Under the pieces are notes generated by a model. That model did not search any database and had not been told where the DNA came from. It worked only from the letters and a program-made list of their open reading frames with translations. This document shows positions 6,842 to 13,842 of a stretch of DNA of 13,901 nucleotides, piece after piece; the stretch's first letter is position 1; every line of letters begins with the position of its first letter. The DNA lies in NCBI GenBank assembly GCA_021443625.1, contig JABUTP010000010.1, positions 1 to 13,901 of the forward strand, read 5' to 3'. The translations under genes and the position numbers were made by a program. This DNA is from Bacteroidales bacterium. GTDB lineage: Bacteria > Bacteroidota > Bacteroidia > Bacteroidales > UBA932.

Positions 6842-7861
6842 TCATCTCGTTGTGCCATATTCGCGAAGAAACCCCCTGTCGGGATAATTTGCAAAATAGG
6901 TGGAATCCATATAGACGCCGAAGGTGGTGACGTTATGCAATCCCATTGAGGCATAAGTTTCAAGGTCCGCCTCGAACACCTCCCTGTGCCATGGGATGCG
7001 GACTGCAGGCTTCTTCCAGTTGCTGAACAGGGAAGCATCCAGCCAGTATTCCAGAATCACGGCGTCCTCCGTCCCGAAGACTTCAATGTTTTCGCGCAGA
7101 TGGCGCAGATAATCGCCGTGCGTTATCCCCCTGCCGTAGGGGCGCGGAGAGAAAGCGTTCTCCTCCCGCAAAGGGCGGTCCCACACGCGGTAGAATGGGG
7201 CAAACTCCAGAAAAATGCCATCCGCCGGAGCCACCTTTCGCGGGGCGGACATAGTGCCGATGTAGGCCAGATGGGCCAGCCTTGCCTGCGGATCGACCTC
7301 GCGTATGGCCCGTATCATTGAGTTTTCGACAATAAGAGCCTGCTCGCTCTGCGAAAGGTCGCGGCACAAAGGGCAGCAGCACATCGGCTTGTTGTCGTCA
7401 ACCCAGAAATAGTAACGGTGGTTGTCGGATGGGAGAAGCGCTGCGTAGCGCCTGGCGTTTGCCGCTATGGTGTCCAGAGCGGCGGGGCTGTGGGCGCAGC
7501 AGTTGTAGTCGGCTATGCGTCTGCCGGTTGAGTCCATCCTGAACATTGTGGAATCGACATCAAAAAGGGATCGCGGAAGGAGTTCGCTCATCGCGTGCAG
7601 CTGGTGTTCCACCGCAATGCCGTAGCGCCTGCAATCCGCAAGGAAACGCTGTCCCTTTTCCGACCCGGTGAAGGCAAGCACCTGCTGCGGAGTTATGTGC
7701 GTGCCGATGGTGTTGATGCCGCTGTCGTGGGCCAGCGCGGCCCAGTCCACACTCTCAAGGTCATCCACGGAAAGCACTATGCCCCGCATTGCCTCCTCCG
7801 CCGGCTTTCCGCAGCCGGCCGCCGTCAGCAGCACCGTCAGTATTACGATTATCTTTTTCAT
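6842..7861 (-). CDS. Lipoprotein, DUF4838-like / glycosidase-like TIM-barrel protein
   Basis: This is a 339-residue lipoprotein of unknown function, starting at 7861. The signal peptide MKKIIVILTVLLTAAGC ends in lipobox AAGC with Cys17 acylated. The body looks like the TIM-barrel core of DUF4838 proteins, which occur in polysaccharide-utilisation loci and are related to GH20/GH67-type glycosidases. Supporting stretches are YYFWVDDN (150-157), a cysteine cluster MCCCPLC (160-166), IREVDPQARLAHLAYIG (186-202) and DGIFLEFAP (214-222). The cysteine pattern resembles the CxCxxC seen in DUF4838 members and may bind metal. Full-length DUF4838 proteins are usually much longer, so this is a short, core-only version. 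No catalytic pair can be assigned with confidence. Longer reading to 8452 is possible in frame but would run antisense through the pyrophosphatase gene, and the lipoprotein signal fixes the start. Confidence 0.7.
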   Translation of the reverse strand: MKKIIVILTVLLTAAGCGKPAEEAMRGIVLSVDDLESVDWAALAHDSGINTIGTHITPQQVLAFTGSEKGQRFLADCRRYGIAVEHQLHAMSELLPRSLFDVDSTMFRMDSTGRRIADYNCCAHSPAALDTIAANARRYAALLPSDNHRYYFWVDDNKPMCCCPLCRDLSQSEQALIVENSMIRAIREVDPQARLAHLAYIGTMSAPRKVAPADGIFLEFAPFYRVWDRPLREENAFSPRPYGRGITHGDYLRHLRENIEVFGTEDAVILEYWLDASLFSNWKKPAVRIPWHREVFEADLETYASMGLHNVTTFGVYMDSTYFANYPDRGFLREYGTTR

Positions 7862-7910
7862 TATCACAATTCTGTTTCTTTCAGCAATGCACCATATTTC
7901 GGGAGTCGAA

Positions 7911-7918
7911 CGAAGGTA
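7911..7918 (-). promoter_or_regulatory. Candidate -7 element of the DUF4838-like lipoprotein gene
   Basis: The minus strand reads TACCTTCG, one mismatch from TAnnTTTG and nearly identical to the TACCTTTG of the divergent pyrophosphatase promoter. It predicts a 5' UTR of about 45 nt. No good -33 is visible. Confidence 0.35.
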
Positions 7919-7966
7919 CAACGAATTTGGCAAAATAGATTCATTGACAAAATATTTTTGTACCTT
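7913..7966. repeat. 9-bp inverted repeat spanning the divergent promoters
   Basis: AAGGTACAA (7913-7921) is exactly complementary to TTGTACCTT (7958-7966), with 36 bp between the arms. Each arm overlaps the -7 element of one of the two divergent genes. The symmetry may only reflect two similar promoter cores facing away from each other, or may be a shared binding site. The rest of the 142-base gap 7862-8003 is AT-rich and has no gene. Confidence 0.5.
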
Positions 7967-7968
7967 TG
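7961..7968 (+). promoter_or_regulatory. -7 promoter element of the pyrophosphatase gene
   Basis: TACCTTTG matches TAnnTTTG exactly. It predicts a transcription start near 7972 and a leader of about 31 nt before the ATG at 8004. A TTG at 7944-7946 is a weak -33 candidate with a short 14-bp spacer. The promoter probably also serves the Ntn hydrolase gene, which overlaps the pyrophosphatase gene. Confidence 0.6.
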
Positions 7969-8003
7969 TTGTTCTCCACTGAACGTCAGTAAAAACATAA
8001 CCT

Positions 8004-8630
8004 ATGGATTTCAAGAATCTGCACAAAGCCCACCCCTGGCACGGCATCTCTCCGGGAGACCTCACCCCGGAGGAAGTACGTTGTTTTATCGAAATAGTCC
8101 CCACCGACACAGTAAAATACGAAGTTGACAAGGAGACGGGGTATCTTTCCATAGACCGCCCGCAGAAATTTTCGAATATCGTCCCCGCGCTGTACGGATT
8201 CATCCCGCGCACCCTCTGCGCGACACATACCGCAGAACTCACCAACAAGGCCGTGGCACGCTTCGACATCGAAGGTGACGGTGACCCGCTCGACATCTGC
8301 GTTCTCACCGAGAAGGACGTGACCCACGGTGACGTGCTGGTGCGTGCAATCCCCATCGGAGGCATCCGGCTCATAGACACGGGCCAGGCCGACGACAAGA
8401 TTATCGCCGTGCTCAAGAACGATGCGATGTACACCCAGTACGCCGACATCAACCAGCTCCCGATGGCCGTGGTAAGGCGTCTGGTGCATTACTTCACCAC
8501 TTATAAGGACATTCCCGGTGACGTCAAGAAGCGAACCGAATTCGTGAATCTCTACGGAGCCAACGAAGCCCACGAGGTAATCCGCCGCTCGATGCAGGAC
8601 TACGACGAGAAGTTCGTGGAGGGGAAATGA
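8004..8630 (+). CDS. ppa: Soluble inorganic pyrophosphatase (family I)
   Basis: The enzyme hydrolyses pyrophosphate to two phosphates in the cytosol, pulling biosynthetic reactions such as DNA, RNA and aminoacyl-tRNA synthesis forward. The 208-residue protein carries the family I signature DGDPLDI (92-98) with metal ligands Asp92, Asp94 and Asp97. Also present are KYE (38-40), DR (51-52), the second aspartate cluster in IDTGQADDKIIAV (124-136; Asp125 and Asp130) and YK (167-168). Length is slightly above the roughly 175 residues of E. coli Ppa, as is common in Bacteroidota forms. It has no signal peptide. It is preceded by a clear -7 element and ends in ATGA, shared with the start of the next gene, so translational coupling is likely. 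Confidence 0.96.
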   Translation: MDFKNLHKAHPWHGISPGDLTPEEVRCFIEIVPTDTVKYEVDKETGYLSIDRPQKFSNIVPALYGFIPRTLCATHTAELTNKAVARFDIEGDGDPLDICVLTEKDVTHGDVLVRAIPIGGIRLIDTGQADDKIIAVLKNDAMYTQYADINQLPMAVVRRLVHYFTTYKDIPGDVKKRTEFVNLYGANEAHEVIRRSMQDYDEKFVEGK

Positions 8631-9829
8631 ATAAGAAAGTTGCATTATTGGCTATTGCGGTTCTCCTCCTCGGAGGATTGCGTGCAGGGGCCTGCACCAC
8701 CGCGGTGATAAGCGCCAGGGCAAGTGCCTCCGGCCGGCCGATGCTTTGGAAGCAGCGTGACAGCGACCACGAATGGAACCACATCGGGTATTTCAAGGGC
8801 GAAAAATACGGCTTCACCGCTCTGGTCAATTCGGATGGTGAAATTCCCGCCACTTCCATCTATGCGGGTGCCAACGAAGTGGGGTTTGCCATTATGAACA
8901 ATGTATCCTACAACCTCTCTTCCAACGATTACGACAATCCTCAGAAAAACGGTTCCACAATGATGGAGGCGCTGGGCGTATGCCGCACTCTGGATGATTT
9001 CGAAGCCTTTCTCAAGGCATTGCCCTTTCCCTACCCCGTCGAGTCCAACTTCGGAGTGATTGACGCCGAAGGGGGAGCTGCCTATTTTGAGGCAGGCAAC
9101 ACGGGGTTCACACGTTATGACGTGGATGACACTGAGGAGGGATATCTCTGCCGCACCAACTTTTCACTCAGCGGCAGGGAGGATGACGGCAGCGGCTATA
9201 TCCGCTACGAAACCGTGACTCAGCTGTTTGCCGAAGCCGACGGAAAGTTCACCCCCGACTGGTGCTTCAGCGTCCCCGCCCGCTCGTTCCGCCACTCCCT
9301 TACGGGCATTGACCTTGCCGACATCCCCGACTCCGCACTGGGCAGCGGTATGGTTCACGACAGGGACTACATTCCCCGTCCCTCCACCACCGCCTGCGTT
9401 GTGATAGAGGGGGTTACCCCCGATATGAAATGCGACCAGAGCCGTATGTGGTGTGCCGTGGGTTACACGCCGGTGACATACGCCATTCCGGTGTTCATAG
9501 CCGCAGGAGAGAATATTCCAGAGTGCTTTGTCCTCGATGAAGAGCACAAGGCCCCCGCTTCGCGCATATCGATGGAACTCAAAGGGATTGCTTATCCCGT
9601 GAAACGGGGCAGCGGGCCCAATTATCTGCACTACACCCTGCTCCGCAGCAGAATCGCCCCTCTGGTGGCGGAGGCGGAAGCGGAGGAATTCAGACAGGCT
9701 GCCCGTTTCCTCAAGAAATGCGGGGACAACGTCACTCCCCAGAATGCCGAAGAATTCTACGGCAAAATGATGAAGCGTTTTGAAAGATATTGCGACAAAG
9801 TCCACTCTCAGATGGCCTCGTGGCAATAA
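8627..9829 (+). CDS. Exported Ntn-type linear amide C-N hydrolase (C45/choloylglycine hydrolase-like)
   Basis: This 400-residue protein resembles N-terminal-nucleophile amide hydrolases of the acyl-CoA:6-APA acyltransferase (C45) and choloylglycine/penicillin V acylase groups, which cleave N-acyl amino acid or related amide bonds. Residues 1-22 form a signal peptide; cleavage after GA would expose Cys23 as the catalytic N-terminal residue of CTTAVIS. Other expected positions are RDSD (44-47), NN (91-92), NFGVIDAEGG (141-150) and the RTNFS motif (176-180) with Asn178. It is thus probably active in the periplasm, activated by signal removal rather than by propeptide self-cleavage. The ATG overlaps the pyrophosphatase stop by 4 bp. 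A glutamate-type symporter gene follows after 80 bp, hinting at amino-acid release and uptake. The exact substrate is unknown; bile-salt hydrolase activity is possible but not shown. Confidence 0.8.
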   Translation: MNKKVALLAIAVLLLGGLRAGACTTAVISARASASGRPMLWKQRDSDHEWNHIGYFKGEKYGFTALVNSDGEIPATSIYAGANEVGFAIMNNVSYNLSSNDYDNPQKNGSTMMEALGVCRTLDDFEAFLKALPFPYPVESNFGVIDAEGGAAYFEAGNTGFTRYDVDDTEEGYLCRTNFSLSGREDDGSGYIRYETVTQLFAEADGKFTPDWCFSVPARSFRHSLTGIDLADIPDSALGSGMVHDRDYIPRPSTTACVVIEGVTPDMKCDQSRMWCAVGYTPVTYAIPVFIAAGENIPECFVLDEEHKAPASRISMELKGIAYPVKRGSGPNYLHYTLLRSRIAPLVAEAEAEEFRQAARFLKKCGDNVTPQNAEEFYGKMMKRFERYCDKVHSQMASWQ

Positions 9830-9909
9830 ATTGCATATTATGGGGGACCGCACTCCGCCCCTGTCCTACCGTTCGGAGACACAACCTTCCAGATAGCCTT
9901 TTTACTAAT

Positions 9910-11241
9910 ATGACCTTTACCCCCTGGACACTGTTCACTGACCTCGGCATCATTGCGATATTGCTGCTCATCGGAAAACTGCTCAGAGTTTATGTAAAAC
10001 TCTTTCAGAAGCTGTTCATCCCTCCCAGTATCATTGCCGGCGCCCTGGGCTTGCTGCTCGGTCCCGGAGGGTTTGACATTCTCCCCTTTTCAAACCAGCT
10101 CGGAGTATATCCCGCAGTCCTGATAACTTTCATTTTCGGAGCGCTCCCGCTTTCAACCTCCACGGTCAGGGGGAAAGATGTCTTCCGCGGGGTTGGCGCC
10201 ACCTGGGCATACTCCCAACTCGGAATCCTGCTTCAGTGGGGCGTTATGGGACTGCTTGGCTTCACCCTGTTCAGATGGCTCTGGCCTTCGCTCAACGATG
10301 CCTTCGCAATTATGCTCCCCACCGGTTTCTATGGCGGACACGGCACCGCGGCGGCCATCGGGGAGTCATTTGACAAATTGGGATGGTCCGAAGCGGCAAG
10401 TCTGGGAATGACCACCTCAACGGTGGGAGTCCTGCTCGCCATCGTAGGGGGACTTGCCATAGTAAAAGTCGCTTCACAGACCGGCAGGACCAACTACATT
10501 GCCGATTTCGACAATCTGCCGGACGAATTGCGCAGCGGGCTGGTACCGCCCGACGGCAACCGCGAGAGTTCGGGAGAACGCACCACATCCTCCATCTCCA
10601 TTGAGTCCCTCACCTTCCACTTTGCATTGGTGCTGCTCGCCGCCTTCGGCGGGTGGATTCTTTGCAAAGGGGTGAAAACCGTGGTGCCGTCATTAGAGTT
10701 TCCCGTCTATTGCTGTTCATTCATTGCAGGTCTGGTGTTCAAGCTGATATCCGACAATACCAGGATTTCCAACTACATTGACAAGCCCACCATATCGTCC
10801 ATAAGCAATCTCAGCGCCGACCTTCTGGTGGCATTCGGCATTGCCTCGATTCGGCTCGAAGTGGTGGCAAAGTATTGGCTGCCGCTTACGATCCTGTTGG
10901 TAACAGGCACAATTATAACCTTTATCTGCGTGTTTTTCTTGAGCCGCCGGCTGTTCCGAGAGAACGGGTTCGAGAAGTCGATATTCGCCTGGGGCTGGTG
11001 GACGGGCACGATGGCTATGGGCATCGCCCTGCTCCGCATATCGGACCCCAAGCAGGAAAGCCCCACTCTGGGAGACTTCGCGCTGGCCTATCTCCCCTGC
11101 GCACCGGTTGAAATTCTGATAATCTCTCTGGCACCCATTATGTACGCCGCCGGGAACGGCCTTTGGTTCTCTATAGGATGTATGGTCCTGGCCGCTCTGG
11201 TAATCGTGCTGAGCCGTATTCTGGGATGGTGGAAGAAGTGA
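9910..11241 (+). CDS. gltS: GltS-type sodium/glutamate symporter
   Basis: This inner-membrane protein belongs to the sodium:glutamate symporter (GltS/ESS) family, which imports glutamate with Na+. It has 443 residues against about 400 in E. coli GltS. Many hydrophobic segments are visible in two halves separated by a hydrophilic cytosolic loop at about 188-232. Each half has its family re-entrant motif: GFYGGHGTAAAIGESF (139-154) and GWWTGTMAMGIALLRISDP (362-380). FIPPSIIAGALGLLLGP (36-52) is also typical. The start at 9910 is chosen because the first membrane span begins within ten residues. A start at 9790 would add 40 polar residues and overlap the Ntn gene by 40 bp. No strong promoter was seen in the 80-base gap 9830-9909, so it is probably read from upstream. 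Glutamate is the family substrate; specificity here is inferred. Confidence 0.9.
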   Translation: MTFTPWTLFTDLGIIAILLLIGKLLRVYVKLFQKLFIPPSIIAGALGLLLGPGGFDILPFSNQLGVYPAVLITFIFGALPLSTSTVRGKDVFRGVGATWAYSQLGILLQWGVMGLLGFTLFRWLWPSLNDAFAIMLPTGFYGGHGTAAAIGESFDKLGWSEAASLGMTTSTVGVLLAIVGGLAIVKVASQTGRTNYIADFDNLPDELRSGLVPPDGNRESSGERTTSSISIESLTFHFALVLLAAFGGWILCKGVKTVVPSLEFPVYCCSFIAGLVFKLISDNTRISNYIDKPTISSISNLSADLLVAFGIASIRLEVVAKYWLPLTILLVTGTIITFICVFFLSRRLFRENGFEKSIFAWGWWTGTMAMGIALLRISDPKQESPTLGDFALAYLPCAPVEILIISLAPIMYAAGNGLWFSIGCMVLAALVIVLSRILGWWKK

Positions 11242-11311
11242 GAGCCCGATTTGCAGTACATTCGTAGGCATTTGGGTAACATTAGTCCAATCTCTTCTCT
11301 TCAGAACTTCG

Positions 11312-11319
11312 TATATTTG
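11312..11319 (+). promoter_or_regulatory. -7 promoter element four bases before the GH95 start codon
   Basis: TATATTTG matches TAnnTTTG exactly and ends only 4 bp before the ATG at 11324. With the usual distance from this element to the transcription start, the mRNA would begin at or next to the start codon, making the transcript leaderless or nearly so. No TTTG is seen at the usual -33 distance; the nearest (11271-11274) is too far away. The rest of the 82-base gap after gltS holds no clear terminator. Confidence 0.5.
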
Positions 11320-11323
11320 TGCT

Positions 11324-13717
11324 ATGAACGCTATTAAACCAATGATATTGTCCTTAGCCGCGACAGTGTGCGCACTGTCCCTTGCAGCCGAGCCTTACAG
11401 ATACCATTTTGACAACCCTGCCGGAACGTGGGAGGAGTGCCTGCCCCAGGGAAACGGGCGTTTGGGAGTGATGGCCGACGGCGGCACCAACCGCGAGAAA
11501 GTGGTGCTGAACGAGATTTCAATGTGGTCCGGCAGCAGGCAGGACACCGACAACCCCGATGCGATAATGTCAATCGGAGAGATTCGCCGCCTGCTGTTCG
11601 AGGGGAAAAACGACGAAGCCCAGGCGCTGATGTACAAGACTTTCACTCCCAAAGGGGTGGGCAGCAACGGCGGCAAGGCCTACGAACGCCCCTACGGATG
11701 CTACCAGCTGTTCGGCAACCTCCGGTTCGACTACGACATGGAGGGAGACGTGAGTGGTTACCGGCGCGAATTGGACTTGGCCACAGCCATCTCCACCACT
11801 ACTTATTCACAGGGTGGAACCGACTTCAGAAGAGAGAGTTTTGTATCCTACAGCGACGATGTGGCAGTTATCCGATATACGGCCAGCCACAGGGGCGCCT
11901 TAGGGTTTTCCATAAGGATGGATCGCAAATCCAACATAGAGCAGCGCCCTTCGTGGGACCCGGTGTGCCGCGCGGAGAAAGACGTCCTGCTGTACCACGG
12001 CCGGCTTTGCGCCGGAACGGAAGCGCCGGATGAGCCGGAAGCCCAAGGCACCCGCTATATGGGCAAGGTCAAGGTCATCCTGCCCAAGGGGGGCGACCTT
12101 TCAGCCGAAGGGGATTGTCTCAAGGTTGCCAATGCCTCAGAAGTCATCGTGCTGGTGGGTATGGCCACCGACTATCTGGGCGGGGAAAGTTTTGCAGAAA
12201 TGCTTGACCGGCAGGTTGCCGATGCCGCCCGCAGATCTTTCCGCTCGCTCCGCAGACGGCATATCAGAGAGTACTCGGAATTGTTCGGCCGCGTGGAGGT
12301 CGATTTCGGCCACAATCACGAAAGGGAGGCGCTCCCCATGGATCGTCGTCTCGCCGCATTCGACCGCGACCACGAAGACCCTTCGCTCCCCGCTCTTTAC
12401 TATCAGTTCGGACGCTACCTGCTCATCTCCGGCACCCGCCCCGGAACCCTTCCCCCCAACCTTCAGGGGCTCTGGGCATACACCATAAAGACACCGTGGA
12501 ACGGCGATTATCACCTTAACATCAACCTGGAGATGAATTATTGGCCTATGGAGAGCGGCAACCTCGGCGGACTGCACAGGGCGCTGACCGATTGGGTCAA
12601 AAGTCAGGTGGAAAGCGGTCGTCACACCGCCAGGGTGTTCTACAATGCCCGAGGCTGGGTGACGCACACTCTGGGCAACTTATGGCAGTACACCTGCCCC
12701 GGGGAAGGCCCTTCCTGGGGCGCCACCAACACCTGCGCAGCCTGGCTTTGCCAGCAGCTATACCGCCATTGGCAATATGCTCCGGACCGCGACTATCTCG
12801 AGGAAATATACCCCATAATGAAGGAAGCCGCACTGTTTTTTGTGGATATGCTGGTTGAAGACCCGGGCAGCGGCTACCTGGTGACCGCCCCCACCACCTC
12901 TCCCGAGAACTCTTTCTATCTGCCAAACGGCAACAAAGCCAATGTAGTGGCCGGCTCCACGATGGACAACCAGATTATCCGCGAACTGTTCACCAATGTT
13001 GTGGAGGCGGCCGGTGTGCTGGGGGACAGCGACAGGCTCTGCGACACCCTTTCGATGATGAAAGCGCGTCTGAAACCCACCACCATAGGGGATGACGGAC
13101 GCATTATGGAATGGATGGAGCCCTATCCCGAAACCGCCAGGGACCACCGCCACGTGTCACATCTCTACGGCCTCTACCCAGGCGATGAGATTTCAATGAC
13201 TCGCACTCCCGCCCTTGCCGAGGCCGCCCGCCGGTCGCTCATTGTGCGGGGCGACGTCAGCACCGGATGGTCCATGGCCTGGAAAATAAATTTCTGGGCA
13301 CGCCTTCACGACGGCGAACACGCCTACAAACTGCTCACCGACCTGCTCCACCCCGCAGCGTCAACCGGCACCGACTACAACCGCGGCGGAGGCTCCTACC
13401 CCAACTTGTTCTGCGCCCATCCGCCTTTCCAGATTGACGGCAATTTGGGTGGTGCGGCAGGCATTGCGGAGATGCTGGTGCAGAGCCACGAAGGGTTCAT
13501 AGAACTTCTGCCCGCCCTGCCGGCAGCGATGAAAGACGGCTCCTTCAGGGGACTTGCGGTACGCGGCGGAGCCGTGGTCAGCGCCGACTGGAAAGACGGC
13601 CGCCTCACCAAAGTCAGGCTGAAGGCCACCCACGACGGGGAATTCTTCATCAAGGGAGTGACCGACGCTCCCGTCCGCCTTGCCAAAGGGCGCACAAAAC
13701 GATGGAAAATCCGCTGA
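11324..13717 (+). CDS. Secreted glycoside hydrolase family 95 (alpha-L-fucosidase-like)
   Basis: GH95 enzymes remove terminal alpha-L-fucose (typically alpha-1,2-linked) or alpha-L-galactose from glycans by an inverting mechanism. The 797-residue protein has a Sec signal peptide (cleavage near LAA, residues 20-22). Next comes the N-terminal beta-domain with the family segment TWEECLPQGNGRLGVMADGG and LNEISMWSG, then an (alpha/alpha)6 barrel and a C-terminal beta-domain. By motif comparison with the Bifidobacterium enzyme AfcA, the catalytic residues are Asn399 and Asn401 in DYHLNINLEMNYWP (395-408), general acid Glu528 in TSPEN, and Asp705 in QIDGN (703-707). His397 in this motif matches the fucosidase form as I recall it; alpha-L-galactosidases differ here. 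Length is normal. A Met at 11342 is a later start but would remove the only N-terminal lysine of the signal peptide. A terminator follows. Confidence 0.94.
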   Translation: MNAIKPMILSLAATVCALSLAAEPYRYHFDNPAGTWEECLPQGNGRLGVMADGGTNREKVVLNEISMWSGSRQDTDNPDAIMSIGEIRRLLFEGKNDEAQALMYKTFTPKGVGSNGGKAYERPYGCYQLFGNLRFDYDMEGDVSGYRRELDLATAISTTTYSQGGTDFRRESFVSYSDDVAVIRYTASHRGALGFSIRMDRKSNIEQRPSWDPVCRAEKDVLLYHGRLCAGTEAPDEPEAQGTRYMGKVKVILPKGGDLSAEGDCLKVANASEVIVLVGMATDYLGGESFAEMLDRQVADAARRSFRSLRRRHIREYSELFGRVEVDFGHNHEREALPMDRRLAAFDRDHEDPSLPALYYQFGRYLLISGTRPGTLPPNLQGLWAYTIKTPWNGDYHLNINLEMNYWPMESGNLGGLHRALTDWVKSQVESGRHTARVFYNARGWVTHTLGNLWQYTCPGEGPSWGATNTCAAWLCQQLYRHWQYAPDRDYLEEIYPIMKEAALFFVDMLVEDPGSGYLVTAPTTSPENSFYLPNGNKANVVAGSTMDNQIIRELFTNVVEAAGVLGDSDRLCDTLSMMKARLKPTTIGDDGRIMEWMEPYPETARDHRHVSHLYGLYPGDEISMTRTPALAEAARRSLIVRGDVSTGWSMAWKINFWARLHDGEHAYKLLTDLLHPAASTGTDYNRGGGSYPNLFCAHPPFQIDGNLGGAAGIAEMLVQSHEGFIELLPALPAAMKDGSFRGLAVRGGAVVSADWKDGRLTKVRLKATHDGEFFIKGVTDAPVRLAKGRTKRWKIR

Positions 13718-13742
13718 TAGCCAGACTTCGTCCAGGCATCTC

Positions 13743-13764
13743 GGCCGCTATCGGCCACTTTTTT
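13743..13764 (+). terminator. Rho-independent terminator after the GH95 gene
   Basis: GGCCG (13743-13747) pairs with CGGCC (13752-13756) around a 4-base loop. After AC comes a run of six T (13759-13764). It lies 25 bp after the GH95 stop codon. The stem is short but entirely G-C, and the position fits the end of the plus-strand gene run. Confidence 0.6.
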
Positions 13765-13792
13765 GGAAGAACAATGCAGATTTTCTCTATTT

Positions 13793-13826
13793 TTTGTTTC
13801 ATAATAAAGAAAAAGGACTATATTTG
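13793..13826 (+). promoter_or_regulatory. Promoter of the tRNA gene
   Basis: TTTG (13793-13796) and TATATTTG (13819-13826, exact TAnnTTTG) are separated by 22 bp. The -7 element ends 16 bp before the mature tRNA start, so a short leader of about 12 nt is expected. Spacing is at the long end for this promoter type. Confidence 0.6.
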
Positions 13827-13842
13827 CAGTCCCAAAAGGGAA

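Noticed and set aside
7862-8452. In-frame 197-codon N-terminal extension of the DUF4838-like lipoprotein
   Set aside because: The extension runs antisense through the pyrophosphatase gene and would bury a perfect lipoprotein signal peptide inside the protein.
7986-8645. 219-codon minus-strand frame opposite the pyrophosphatase
   Set aside because: It is antisense to a gene with all family I catalytic motifs; no domain is recognisable and its start would lie inside the Ntn gene.
9790-9909. Upstream start for the GltS-type symporter adding 40 residues
   Set aside because: The added residues are polar and overlap the end of the Ntn hydrolase gene; the ATG at 9910 places the first membrane span in the normal position.
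12137-12667. 176-codon minus-strand frame inside the GH95 gene
   Set aside because: It lies opposite the conserved catalytic barrel of GH95; typical antisense open frame in GC-rich DNA.
13741-13757. TCGGCC direct repeat (TCGGCCGCTATCGGCCA) as a tandem repeat or attachment site next to the tRNA
   Set aside because: It is better explained as the GC stem of a terminator because a T-run follows; the tRNA begins about 85 bp later and shows no duplicated 3' end within the window.
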